This document shows positions 54,901 to 63,256 of a DNA stretch of 64,000 nucleotides, piece by piece. Below the pieces are notes generated by a model. It did not search any database. It was not told the origin of the DNA and saw only the letters and a list, made by a program, of their open reading frames with translations. The DNA comes from Hyphomicrobiales bacterium (GTDB taxonomy: Bacteria > Pseudomonadota > Alphaproteobacteria > Rhizobiales > Rhizobiaceae): contig UCCA01000001.1 of the NCBI GenBank assembly GCA_900470805.1, forward strand, positions 124,001-188,000, given 5' to 3'. Both the position numbers and the translations under genes were made by a program. Every line of letters begins with the position of its first letter. Positions within the stretch are counted from its first letter, which is position 1.

Positions 54901-56142
54901 ATGACCGACCATGATCCGCATTCCCCCGACACCACACGACGTCGCCCATCGGCTCCCGTCCGGCCGCATCTTATAACGAGCGATCAGGAGGCCCTGGAAG
55001 TCGCTTCTCGTTTGGCGGAACGCTTTGTACTTGGCGCTTCCGAGCGGGATGCGAGAAGGCTCCTACCGTGGGGCGAGGTCGACGAATACACCGCAAGCGG
55101 CCTTGGCGGGATTACCATACCGAAGGCGTTCGGTGGAGCCGACGTGTCGAACGTCACCTTGGCAAAAGTGTTTGAAATTCTGTGCGCGGCCGACCCCGCC
55201 CTTGGTCAGATCCCTCAGAACCAGTTCGGTGTGCTCGCGTTGCTGAAGGATGTCGGCTCGAACGCCCAGAAGGGTCGAATTTTCGGCGATGTTCTCGATG
55301 GTTTCCGCATTGGCAACGCGGGGCCGGAGAAAAAGACGAAGTCGGTAGCCGTCAGCACTACGACGCTGCGGTCCAAGCCCGACGGGCTTCGACTGACCGG
55401 CCGTCGCTTTTATTCCACCGGAGCGATTTTTGCCCACTGGATTCCAACGAGGGCGATCGATGACGAGGGAAGAGCCGTCCAGGTGTGGGTCGCCTACGAT
55501 GCGCCGGGCGTGACCGCTATCGACGACTGGTCATCCTTCGGGCAACGCACGACCGCCAGCGGATCCGTGGAGTTCGCAGACGTCCGCGTCGATCCGGATC
55601 TCGTTTTCCCGGTCTGGTCCTACGCCGATCGTCCGGGGCTGGCCGGTCCGATTTCGCAACTCGTCCAGGCTTCCATCGATGCTGGAATTGCAGCGGCCGC
55701 GATCGGCGACGCCATCGCCTTCGTGCGTGATCGCGCAAGGCCATGGCTCGATTCCGGCGTGTCCTCGGCAGTCGACGATCCCACGATCATTCACTCGGTT
55801 GGCAGTCTCTACACGGATCTCCATGCAGCGCAGGCAATCCTTTATGAGGCAGCGGAGACGATCGACCGTGTTGCAAGGGATAAAGTGACGGATGCCTCTA
55901 GCGCCTTGGCCTCAGTCGCGGTCGCCGAGGCGAAGATACTGACGACCGAGGTTGCGCTCGCCGCGACCGAGCAGCTTTTCGATCTCGCGGGTTCCGCCGC
56001 GACACGCGAAGCATACAATCTCGGTCGCCACTGGCGAAACGCGCGCGTACACACACTGCACGATCCGGTTCGCTGGAAATATCACCTGATCGGCAAGTAC
56101 GAGCTCACCGGGGCCAACCCGGCCAGACATCAGTGGAATTGA
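54901..56142 (+). CDS. SfnB/DszC-like flavin-dependent monooxygenase (copy 1)
   Basis: A 413-residue enzyme with the acyl-CoA-dehydrogenase fold, of the SfnB sulfur-acquisition group related to dibenzothiophene monooxygenase DszC. Such enzymes use FMNH2 or FADH2 and O2. Markers: LLPWGEVDEYTASGLGGITI, QIPQNQFGVL, GRRFYSTGAIFAHWIPT, GQRTTASGSVEFADV and the C-terminal RVHTLHDPVRWKYHLIGKYE. It lies 21 bases after the permease and is homologous over its whole length to the next gene. Substrate: probably an imported organosulfur molecule; S- or C-oxidation. Confidence 0.88.
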   Translation: MTDHDPHSPDTTRRRPSAPVRPHLITSDQEALEVASRLAERFVLGASERDARRLLPWGEVDEYTASGLGGITIPKAFGGADVSNVTLAKVFEILCAADPALGQIPQNQFGVLALLKDVGSNAQKGRIFGDVLDGFRIGNAGPEKKTKSVAVSTTTLRSKPDGLRLTGRRFYSTGAIFAHWIPTRAIDDEGRAVQVWVAYDAPGVTAIDDWSSFGQRTTASGSVEFADVRVDPDLVFPVWSYADRPGLAGPISQLVQASIDAGIAAAAIGDAIAFVRDRARPWLDSGVSSAVDDPTIIHSVGSLYTDLHAAQAILYEAAETIDRVARDKVTDASSALASVAVAEAKILTTEVALAATEQLFDLAGSAATREAYNLGRHWRNARVHTLHDPVRWKYHLIGKYELTGANPARHQWN

Positions 56143-56149
56143 GGCGCGG

Positions 56150-57379
56150 ATGACAAACACAGCACCTGCATCCTTCACTGAAAATGACCGGCGTCGCCCG
56201 GCATCGATCGTTGGTGACGACGAAGCCATTGAGGTGGCGGCCCAACTTGCCGGCGCGTTTGCAGCCGGCGCCTCCCGACGCGATCAGGACCGGGTGCTGC
56301 CGTGGCAGGAGCTCGAGGCGTTCACCGCCAGCGGTCTTTGGGGTATCACCGTGCCTCGGGCTTATGGTGGGCCAAGCGTCTCCAACCGAACCCTCGCGCA
56401 GGTCATCGCGATCATCGGCGCCGCCGATGGCTCGCTTTCGCAGATTCCGCAAAACCACTACTATGCGCTCGAGGTGCTTCGGGTCGGCGGCAGCGATGCG
56501 CAGAAGCGTTTCTTCTACGACCGCGTTCTCGCTGGAGAGCGGTTTGGCAACGCACTGGCCGAGGTCGGACAGCGCGACTTTGCGCGGCGGACAAGGCTGG
56601 TGCGCGACCGGAACGGCGCCTTCGTCGAAGGACGAAAATTCTATTGCACCGGTGCGCTCTACGCGCACTGGATACCTACCCTGGCCATTGCGGAGCAAGA
56701 CGGTGAGGAGACCAGCTATCTGGTCTTTATTCCCCGGAACGCAGCCGGCGTAACCATCACCGACGATTGGGACGGGTTTGGCCAGCGTGTCACCGGTAGC
56801 GGCTCGGTGGAATTCGAGCACGTGCAGATCAAAGACGAGTGGATCGTCCCGTTCAAGGCGTCATTCGACCGGCCCACGACGATCGGGCCGCAGGCACAGC
56901 TCATGCACGCCGCGATCGATCTCGGGATCGGGCAGGGTGCCTATCGGGAAATGCTCCGGTTCATCAGGGATCGCTCACGTCCATGGATCGATGCGAAAGT
57001 CGACCACGCCGCCGACGACCCGTTGACCCTTTATGGCGTCGGCGAAGTCAAGGTGCGGCTTCGTGCTGCGGAAGCCCTGCTTGTACGGGCAGCAGCAGCC
57101 GTCGATACAGCACAGATCGACATGACCGAAGAGACGGTGGCGGCAGCATCGATCTCGGTTGCGGAGGCGAAGATCCTCTCGACCAAGGCCGGCCTTCTCG
57201 CCGCCACCAAGTTGTTCGAGCTTTCGGGAACCTCGTCGACTCATTCGGAAGACAACCTCGATCGCTATTGGCGCAACGTGCGCACGCACACTCTGCACGA
57301 CCCGGTTCGCTGGAAGTATCAGGCGATCGGGAACTATTATTTGAGCGGTAAGCTCCCGCCGCGTCACGGCGCGATCTGA
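56150..57379 (+). CDS. SfnB/DszC-like flavin-dependent monooxygenase (copy 2)
   Basis: A 409-residue paralog of the preceding protein. Shared blocks: VLPWQELEAFTASGLWGITV, QIPQNHYYALEVL, GRKFYCTGALYAHWIPTLAI, GQRVTGSGSVEFEHV and RTHTLHDPVRWKYQAIGNYY. Copy 2 keeps the family N-x-Y-A region (QNHYYAL) where copy 1 has QNQFGVL, so copy 2 looks closer to standard SfnB and copy 1 may have another substrate. It starts 7 bases after copy 1 and is followed by the LLM monooxygenase. Confidence 0.88.
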   Translation: MTNTAPASFTENDRRRPASIVGDDEAIEVAAQLAGAFAAGASRRDQDRVLPWQELEAFTASGLWGITVPRAYGGPSVSNRTLAQVIAIIGAADGSLSQIPQNHYYALEVLRVGGSDAQKRFFYDRVLAGERFGNALAEVGQRDFARRTRLVRDRNGAFVEGRKFYCTGALYAHWIPTLAIAEQDGEETSYLVFIPRNAAGVTITDDWDGFGQRVTGSGSVEFEHVQIKDEWIVPFKASFDRPTTIGPQAQLMHAAIDLGIGQGAYREMLRFIRDRSRPWIDAKVDHAADDPLTLYGVGEVKVRLRAAEALLVRAAAAVDTAQIDMTEETVAAASISVAEAKILSTKAGLLAATKLFELSGTSSTHSEDNLDRYWRNVRTHTLHDPVRWKYQAIGNYYLSGKLPPRHGAI

Positions 57380-57404
57380 GGGCGGCGAAAAGTGGAGAGA
57401 GACT

Positions 57405-58790
57405 GTGCCTAGCAAAAAGCAGATCCTGCTGAACGCGTTCAACATGAACTCCGTCGGCCATATCAATCACGGTCTTTGGACGCATCCACGCGATCAGTCG
57501 CACCGCTACAAGACGCTCGACTACTGGACATCGCTTGCCCGAACATTGGAACGCGGTCTCTTCGACGGCATTTTCTTGGCGGACATTATTGGCGTTTACG
57601 ACGTGTATCAGGGTTCGACGGATCTGACGGCGAGGGAGTCTATTCAGCTGCCGGTCAACGACCCGCTCCTGTTGGTTCCGGCCATGGCCGCGGTGACGCA
57701 GAACCTTGGCTTTGGGGTCACCGTCAACGTGAACTCCGACGCCCCCTATCTCTTCGCCAGGCGGATGTCGACGCTCGATCACCTCACAGACGGCAGGATA
57801 GGCTGGAATATCGTCACCGGTTACCTCGACAGTGCGGCGAGAGCTCTCGGGCAGGACGCTCAGGCGGAGCATGACAATCGATACGACCGAGCCGACGAGT
57901 ATCTCGAAGTGCTCTATAAGCTCTGGGAGGGGAGTTGGGACGACGATGCCGTCTTGCTCGACAAGGCACACCGCATCTTCGCGGACCCCGGCAGGATCCG
58001 GCCCATAGCGCATGATGGCGAATACTACCGGTCGCACGGATATCATTTGAGCGAGCCGTCTCGTCAGAGAACGCCGGTACTCTACCAAGCCGGCACCTCG
58101 GGCAGGGGCCGTCAGTTCGCGGCTCGCCACGCCGAGTGCGTCTTCATCACCGGAACAGATAAGGCTTCTGCGAAAACGGCGGTTCGGGCTCTTCGACAGG
58201 CAGCAGTCGAAGCGGGGCGCCAGCCCGATGACATCAAGGTGTTCGTTGGCGTGACCGTCATCACCGGAGAAACCCAGAGGAGAGCTCAGGAAAAGCATGC
58301 CGAATATCTTCGGTATGCAAACCCCGAGGCCGGGCTCGCGCACTTCTCGGCGGGCACGGGGATCGACTTCTCGAAATACGATCTCGACGAACAGATCGTC
58401 TATGGGACGTCCAACGCCATCCAATCGACAACGCAACTTGCCAAACAGCGGGGCTGGACCAAACGCCAGCTCCTCGGCGAACTTGCCATCGGCGGGCGCT
58501 ATCCAACAATCATCGGCGACGGCTCCAAGGTTGCCGATGAACTGGCGTCCTGGATCGAGGAGGGCGAAATCGATGGATTTAATCTGACCCGAACGGTCGT
58601 ACCGGAGACCTACGAGGACTTCGTCGAGCACGTGGTGCCCGTCCTGCAGGATCGGGGCCTCTACAAAACCAGGTACGAAGAAGGCTCGCTGCGGCAGAAA
58701 ATCTTCGGACACGGTGATAGGCTTCCAAAGCGTCATCATGCCGACAGCTATCGGCGTCCGCCGAGAACGGGTGTCATAGCGGCAGACTAG
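57405..58790 (+). CDS. NtaA/SnaA-type LLM flavin-dependent monooxygenase
   Basis: A 461-residue LLM monooxygenase of the DszA/SnaA/NtaA group. It begins KKQILLNAFNMNSVGHINHG, with LWTHPRDQSHRYKTLDYWTS, FDGIFLADIIGVYDVYQG, FARRMSTLDHLTDGRIGWNI, VLYQAGTSGRGRQFAARHAE and a C-terminal FNLTRTVVPETYEDFVEHVV. It starts at a GTG. Together with the two SfnB-like enzymes it recreates the DszC-then-DszA logic (S-oxidation followed by C-S cleavage), but no flavin reductase or desulfinase is adjacent. Confidence 0.9.
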   Translation: MPSKKQILLNAFNMNSVGHINHGLWTHPRDQSHRYKTLDYWTSLARTLERGLFDGIFLADIIGVYDVYQGSTDLTARESIQLPVNDPLLLVPAMAAVTQNLGFGVTVNVNSDAPYLFARRMSTLDHLTDGRIGWNIVTGYLDSAARALGQDAQAEHDNRYDRADEYLEVLYKLWEGSWDDDAVLLDKAHRIFADPGRIRPIAHDGEYYRSHGYHLSEPSRQRTPVLYQAGTSGRGRQFAARHAECVFITGTDKASAKTAVRALRQAAVEAGRQPDDIKVFVGVTVITGETQRRAQEKHAEYLRYANPEAGLAHFSAGTGIDFSKYDLDEQIVYGTSNAIQSTTQLAKQRGWTKRQLLGELAIGGRYPTIIGDGSKVADELASWIEEGEIDGFNLTRTVVPETYEDFVEHVVPVLQDRGLYKTRYEEGSLRQKIFGHGDRLPKRHHADSYRRPPRTGVIAAD

Positions 58791-58889
58791 GTTGACAGAT
58801 GGGACGTGCCTTCGAAAGCAGTCGCCCGTTCGGCCGCGTTCCAAGCAACACGATGCTTCGATCCGATTCGCCCGGTCGCCGGTAGGGCT

Positions 58890-59600
58890 TCAGCGCAGGG
58901 TGTATCCGCCATCGTTGTAGATGGTGGAGCCCGTCATGTTGCGATTGTCCAGAAGAAACAATGCGGCATGTACAGCATCTTCGACATTGCCGATCTCGCC
59001 CGTCAAGGTCAGCGCGCGCCAGTTGTCGAACACCGGCTCGCGGATCGAAGCGGGGCGATTGCGCCAAAGTTCGCTGTCGATAGTTCCAGGTGACAGGCAA
59101 TTGACGCGGATCGGAGCCAGTTCGCCGGCAAGTGCCCGCGTCAGACCTTCAATTGCGGCATTGCATGCGGCGTAAGCCGCGTTACCCAGCGGTCGAGCCG
59201 AGGCTGCACCCGACATCAGAACCACGGCGGACCGTTCGCCGAGGTAGGGCAGGGCGGCATGAACTGCCCAGTACTGTCCCCAAAACTTGGCGCGAAAAGC
59301 GCTTTCGGCCGTGCTCTCATCCGCGTCCCGGAACGAACCCGTTTGGTAGGACGAGCCGGGCGTAAAGAGGCCGGCGAGCGGACCGCATTCGGAAAAGAAA
59401 GCTGCCAGCGAGGCCCGCGACTCGATATCAACTGATCGGCCAGTAGACGCTTCGCCGAGCTGCGCGCACGCATGTTGCAGCTTTTCCTCGGATCGGCCGC
59501 CGATCAGGACGCGGTCACCTCGATCGATCAACCGCTGCGCAAGGCCAAACCCCATGCCGGAGCTCCCGCCGATGATGGCATATGTTCTTGTATCGCTCAT
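58890..59600 (-). CDS. SDR-family oxidoreductase with atypical active site
   Basis: A 236-residue SDR. The nucleotide motif is YAIIGGSSGMGFGLAQRLID, acidic/basic selector VLIGGRSEEKLQHA (Arg-Ser suggests NADPH). The catalytic Tyr-x3-Lys is AYAACNAAIEGLTRALAGE, i.e. Tyr-x3-Asn. VRVN-type PIRVNCLSPGTIDSELW and a C-terminal MTGSTIYNDGGYTLR are present. I recall an SDR subgroup with Asn in place of Lys, so it may still be functional. The ATG at 59600 is preferred over one at 59660, which would leave only about 10 bases before the divergent LysR gene. It is likely regulated by that LysR protein. Confidence 0.85.
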   Translation of the reverse strand: MSDTRTYAIIGGSSGMGFGLAQRLIDRGDRVLIGGRSEEKLQHACAQLGEASTGRSVDIESRASLAAFFSECGPLAGLFTPGSSYQTGSFRDADESTAESAFRAKFWGQYWAVHAALPYLGERSAVVLMSGAASARPLGNAAYAACNAAIEGLTRALAGELAPIRVNCLSPGTIDSELWRNRPASIREPVFDNWRALTLTGEIGNVEDAVHAALFLLDNRNMTGSTIYNDGGYTLR

Positions 59601-59655
59601 GCCAACGGTGATATCGAAAACACGAATTCCGTTAAAGTGATGATCTTTCCCATCA

Positions 59656-59676
59656 TTCATGACATAAATTCGTGAA
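59656..59676. promoter_or_regulatory. Imperfect palindrome with T-N11-A, candidate LysR operator
   Basis: Arms TTCATGA (59656-59662) and TCGTGAA (59670-59676), with 6 of 7 pairs matching and a T-N11-A core, lie between the SDR and LysR genes just upstream of the LysR ATG. This fits LysR-type autoregulation and argues that the LysR start is at 59687 rather than the GTG at 59672. Confidence 0.45.
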
Positions 59677-59686
59677 AGAGCTTTTC

Positions 59687-60604
59687 ATGCAGCATCCGGA
59701 ACGCGCGGGTCCGCAGCGGATATTTCTCTCCATCTGCCGTCACGGATCCTTTGTTGCTGCGGCCGGATCCCTCAACCTGACAGCCTCTGCCGTTGCGAAG
59801 GCCATCTCACGGCTTGAGACGCGCCTTGGCGTGCGGTTGTTCGAGCGAACGACAAGGCGGTTGGCGCTCACACAGGAAGGACTGCGATATCGGGAGGTCT
59901 GTGACAAAGCCCTGACCGACATCGATACCATCGAGACGGAATTGGCGGCCGCATCCATAATGCCCAGCGGTCTGGTGCGGGTCAGTCTGCCGCCACTTCT
60001 GGGCGCCGCGGTGATTGCGCCCGCACTCTTGCAGTTGTCGCACGAGTACATCAACCTGTCGCTGGACATCAGCCTCGCGACTGAAAAGGTCGATCTGCTT
60101 ACCAATGAAGTCGACATTGCCGTCCGTGTCGGATCGCCACCTACTTCGGGCGGTCTGTCCATGCGAAGGCTTGGGACGCAAGTCGTCATCGCTTGTGCAT
60201 CAAGATCATATCTGGACCGTCACGGTGTTCCGCAGGACATCGGTGGCCTTGGGCAGCATTGTCTGATTGCCACCAGTCGTGGTGGTGGGACGCTGCCTTG
60301 GTCGATCCGCGGATCGGACGGCGCCGTCGTCTCGTGGGTGCCGCCTGCTCGCCTTCACCTTGATGGAAGTGTCTTGACGCTGGAGGCCATCCGGCGGGGA
60401 CATGGGATTGGCTTGCTGCCAGCGTGGCTGGCGACCGATGACCTCGCCTCGGGCCTGTTGCAACCAGTCCTGAGCGGTACGATCGGCGGCGACCTTCCCA
60501 TCCATGTTCTCTGGCGAACGGCCATGGTGATGTTGCCTCGCATGCGCGTCACAATAGATGCTATTGTCGACGCAACCCGAATCTCCGTGCCTCCGCTCGG
60601 TTGA
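59687..60604 (+). CDS. LysR-family transcriptional regulator
   Basis: A 305-residue regulator. N-terminal HTH: FLSICRHGSFVAAAGSLNLT, ASAVAKAISRLETRLGVRLF, ERTTRRLALTQEG. The effector domain begins SGLVRVSLPPLLGAAVIAPA and includes LTNEVDIAVRVGSPPTSGGL and EAIRRGHGIGLLPAWLATD. The ATG at 59687 is chosen because the operator-like dyad would otherwise be inside the gene. It probably controls the divergent SDR gene. Confidence 0.9.
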   Translation: MQHPERAGPQRIFLSICRHGSFVAAAGSLNLTASAVAKAISRLETRLGVRLFERTTRRLALTQEGLRYREVCDKALTDIDTIETELAAASIMPSGLVRVSLPPLLGAAVIAPALLQLSHEYINLSLDISLATEKVDLLTNEVDIAVRVGSPPTSGGLSMRRLGTQVVIACASRSYLDRHGVPQDIGGLGQHCLIATSRGGGTLPWSIRGSDGAVVSWVPPARLHLDGSVLTLEAIRRGHGIGLLPAWLATDDLASGLLQPVLSGTIGGDLPIHVLWRTAMVMLPRMRVTIDAIVDATRISVPPLG

Positions 60605-60765
60605 TTTCGGTGGCATGGCGCGCAGCAGCCAAGTGGCGGCACGATGCGTTTTCGATCCGTTCAAACAATACGACTGCTCTGTCGGGACACATCCCCTTGC
60701 ATGCGGATGTTACGGGGCAGCAGCGTCTGCAAATTCGAGTTGAAGGATGCGCCGAAACGGATCGT

Positions 60766-61467
60766 TCATTCGAACAGATCGGGATGATCTGCCTCGATTT
60801 GCGGCAGATCCGACAGAATGCCATTCAGGTGGGTGCTCATGGCGGATGCTGCTGCATCGGCGTCGCGGCTGTCGATCGCCGTGATGATCGCCTCGTGCTC
60901 GGCAATAAGCCGCATCATGGAATCCGGATGGCGAAGCTGAAGGTTGCAGACACGGTCCATGTGAGACTTGATGTCGGCGATGGCATTCCAGGCGAGACTG
61001 CAGCCGGCACCTTCGGCGATCGCGATGTGGAACTGCTCGTCCTCGCGCCGGAATGCGTTGTGGTCATGGGCTTCCATCGCGGTTCGCTGCCGACCGATAA
61101 TGGTGTCGATCCGGCGGCGCGTCCATGTGTCGAAACTGTCGCTGGCGCGACGCGCAACCGCGGTCTCCAACGCCTCTCGGACAAAGCGAGCCTCCATCAT
61201 CTGCCGGGCCGAGATCCTGACGACGACGGTACCTCTGTTGGGGCGCACATCGACCAGTTTCGATTTTCCAAGCGCGATGAGTGCTTCGCGCACGGGCTGG
61301 CGCGATACCCCCATTCGCGTCGCGATTTCCTGTTCGGACAGCCGCGTACCCGGCGCCAGTTCGAGCTTGATGATCTGCTCGCGCAGGTCCCGCTCGACCT
61401 GCGCCGCAGCCGTTTCGCCGCTCTCGATCTTCAGTGATTCCAGGTTCATGTCTTTCGTCGCCGTCAT
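60766..61467 (-). CDS. GntR-family (FCD) transcriptional regulator
   Basis: A 233-residue regulator. Winged helix: VERDLREQIIKLELAPGTRL, SEQEIATRMGVSRQPVREAL, LVDVRPNRGTVVVRIS. FCD domain: RFVREALETAVARRASDSFD, FRREDEQFHIAIAEGAGCSL (metal-ligand D-x-x-H), HMDRVCNLQLRHPDSMMRLI, EHEAIITAIDSRDADAAASA. It is divergent from the aldehyde-dehydrogenase / sugar-binding-protein genes, and a tandem repeat lies in the gap. It probably represses them. Confidence 0.92.
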   Translation of the reverse strand: MTATKDMNLESLKIESGETAAAQVERDLREQIIKLELAPGTRLSEQEIATRMGVSRQPVREALIALGKSKLVDVRPNRGTVVVRISARQMMEARFVREALETAVARRASDSFDTWTRRRIDTIIGRQRTAMEAHDHNAFRREDEQFHIAIAEGAGCSLAWNAIADIKSHMDRVCNLQLRHPDSMMRLIAEHEAIITAIDSRDADAAASAMSTHLNGILSDLPQIEADHPDLFE

Positions 61468-61489
61468 GCGTTGACATCCAATTTAAACC

Positions 61490-61509
61490 ACCATACAGTA
61501 CCATACAAT
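61490..61509. promoter_or_regulatory. Tandem 10-base direct repeat, candidate GntR site
   Basis: ACCATACAGT followed directly by ACCATACAAT, identical at nine of ten positions, one helical turn apart, about 23 bases from the GntR start and 80 bases from the aldehyde dehydrogenase start. It is a plausible operator for the FCD-type regulator. Such regulators usually bind inverted repeats, so the role is uncertain. Confidence 0.4.
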
Positions 61510-61591
61510 TCAAACGCAACATAAATCCGGTGGTTGGACATCGGATAAAAAGGGAGGGTCGGCACGATGTGTCGGCTTGGTGGGAGACGTG

Positions 61592-63103
61592 TTGTCCAAT
61601 TTCATTGCGCCTGATTCCGGTAATCCCAGGCTGAACATTAAATCCCGCTATCAGATGCTTGTCGATGGCAAGTCGGTCGATGCCGCCTCCGGCCGCACGA
61701 TTGACCGCGTGAGTCCCGGTCATGCAGGCGTTGTCGTCGGCACGTGGCCGGAAGCCTCGGCGGATGATGTGCGCCTGGCGGTTGCCGCAGCCCGCCGTGC
61801 CTTCGACACCGGCCCATGGCCGCGCATGTCAGGTGCGGAGCGTTCGCGGCTGATGTTCAAAGTCGCAGACCTGATCCTGAAGCATCAGGAGGAGCTTGCC
61901 CTGGCCGAGAGCCTGGAGGTCGGCAAGCCGATAGCCCAGGCTCGCGGCGAGATCGGCTTCTGCGCCGATCTCTGGTCCTACGCCGCCGGCCAGGCGCGCG
62001 CGCTTGAAGGTCAGGCGCACAACAATATCGGCGACGATCGCCTGGGGTTGGTGCTGCGCGAAGCCGTCGGTGTCGTCGGCATCATCACGCCCTGGAACTT
62101 CCCCTTCATCATCGCCTCCGAGCGGGTGCCGTGGGCGATTGGCGCGGGATGCACCGTTGTCCTCAAGCCGTCCGAATTCACCTCGGGAACATCGATCCGC
62201 ATGGCGGAACTGGCGCGGGAGGCCGGCATTCCCGATGGCGTCTTTAACGTCGTCACCGGCTACGGCGATCCGGCCGGCCAAGTGCTCGCCGAGGATCCCG
62301 GCGTCGACATGGTTGCCTTTACCGGCTCGGTGCGTGTCGGCACCAAGCTTGGCGAGATCGCAGCGCGCAGCGTCAAGCGCGTCGGTCTGGAGCTCGGCGG
62401 CAAGGGCCCGCAGATCGTCTTTGCCGATGCGGACCTCGAGGCCGCCGCCGATGGTATCGCTTACGGCGTCTATCACAATGCCGGCCAGTGCTGCATATCA
62501 GGCAGCCGGCTCCTGGTTCAGGAGGGCATCCGCGATGCGTTGATGGAGCGCCTGCTTGATATCTCGCGCAAGGTGACGTTCGGCGATCCTTTGAACGAGC
62601 GGACCAAGATCGGAGCGATGATTTCCGAAGCGCATATCGCCAAAGTACATTCCTATGTCGAAGCGGGCATCGCATCGGGTGCCGAATTGCTGCTTGGTGG
62701 CGAACGCGTCGGCAAGGATAGCGGGATCTATTACGCACCCACCGTATTTGCGGGGGTCACGCCCGATATGTCGATTGCGCGCGAGGAAATCTTCGGGCCG
62801 GTGCTGTCCACCCTCACATTCAAGACCGCCGACGAAGCCATCGCGCTCGCCAATGCCAGCGAATTCGGACTTTCCGCCTCGGTGTGGTCGACCAATCTCG
62901 AAAATGCGCTGCAAAGCATCCGCCGTATCCGTGCTGGCCGTTGCTGGATCAATAGCGTGATCGATGGCACGCCGGAACTACCGATCGGCGGCTACAAGAA
63001 AAGCGGCCTCGGCCGGGAACTCGGTCGCTACGGCTTCGATGAATATTCGCAGTTCAAGGGCGTGCACGTGACGTTCGGGCGACCGACGCCGTGGTTCGGC
63101 TAG
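61592..63103 (+). CDS. Aldehyde dehydrogenase family protein
   Basis: A 503-residue NAD(P)-dependent aldehyde dehydrogenase. Motifs: VDAASGRTIDRVSPGHAGVV, IITPWNFPFIIASERVPWAI, VVLKPSEFTSGTSIRMAELA, FTGSVRVGTKLGEIAARSVK, GLELGGKGPQIVFADADLEA, the catalytic Cys in YHNAGQCCISGSRLL, and EEIFGPVLSTLTFKTADEAI. The start is taken as the TTG at 61592 after GGGAG; in-frame GTG codons at 61577 and 61589 are alternatives. Substrate class betaine-aldehyde or sugar semialdehyde; the linked sugar-binding protein favours a sugar-derived aldehyde. Confidence 0.9.
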   Translation: MSNFIAPDSGNPRLNIKSRYQMLVDGKSVDAASGRTIDRVSPGHAGVVVGTWPEASADDVRLAVAAARRAFDTGPWPRMSGAERSRLMFKVADLILKHQEELALAESLEVGKPIAQARGEIGFCADLWSYAAGQARALEGQAHNNIGDDRLGLVLREAVGVVGIITPWNFPFIIASERVPWAIGAGCTVVLKPSEFTSGTSIRMAELAREAGIPDGVFNVVTGYGDPAGQVLAEDPGVDMVAFTGSVRVGTKLGEIAARSVKRVGLELGGKGPQIVFADADLEAAADGIAYGVYHNAGQCCISGSRLLVQEGIRDALMERLLDISRKVTFGDPLNERTKIGAMISEAHIAKVHSYVEAGIASGAELLLGGERVGKDSGIYYAPTVFAGVTPDMSIAREEIFGPVLSTLTFKTADEAIALANASEFGLSASVWSTNLENALQSIRRIRAGRCWINSVIDGTPELPIGGYKKSGLGRELGRYGFDEYSQFKGVHVTFGRPTPWFG

Positions 63104-63167
63104 CAAGAGAATAAAGGAGATAGGACGGTTCCGCTTTTGGGAGAAGGCGGGACGTCCGGGAGGAAAA

Positions 63168-63226
63168 TCTCGGCTGGCGTGATCTTTGGTCGGAGCCCGC
63201 CAGCCGAGACTTGGGTCTTTCGACCC
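63168..63226 (+). promoter_or_regulatory. Double hairpin in the spacer before the sugar-binding protein
   Basis: TCTCGGCTGGCG and CGCCAGCCGAGA (63168-63179 and 63198-63209) form a perfect 12-base stem with an 18-base loop, followed by a second small hairpin GGGTC-TTTC-GACCC (63213-63226). It lies 31 bases upstream of the binding-protein ATG. It may terminate the upstream mRNA, protect the 5' end of a processed binding-protein mRNA, or act as an attenuator. Confidence 0.6.
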
Positions 63227-63256
63227 GTATTGCACATCCAAAGGGAGGATACGCAA

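Noticed and set aside
57048..58844. 598-codon minus-strand frame opposite SfnB copy 2 and the LLM monooxygenase
   Set aside because: Its length alone is not evidence, since both sense genes are unambiguous.
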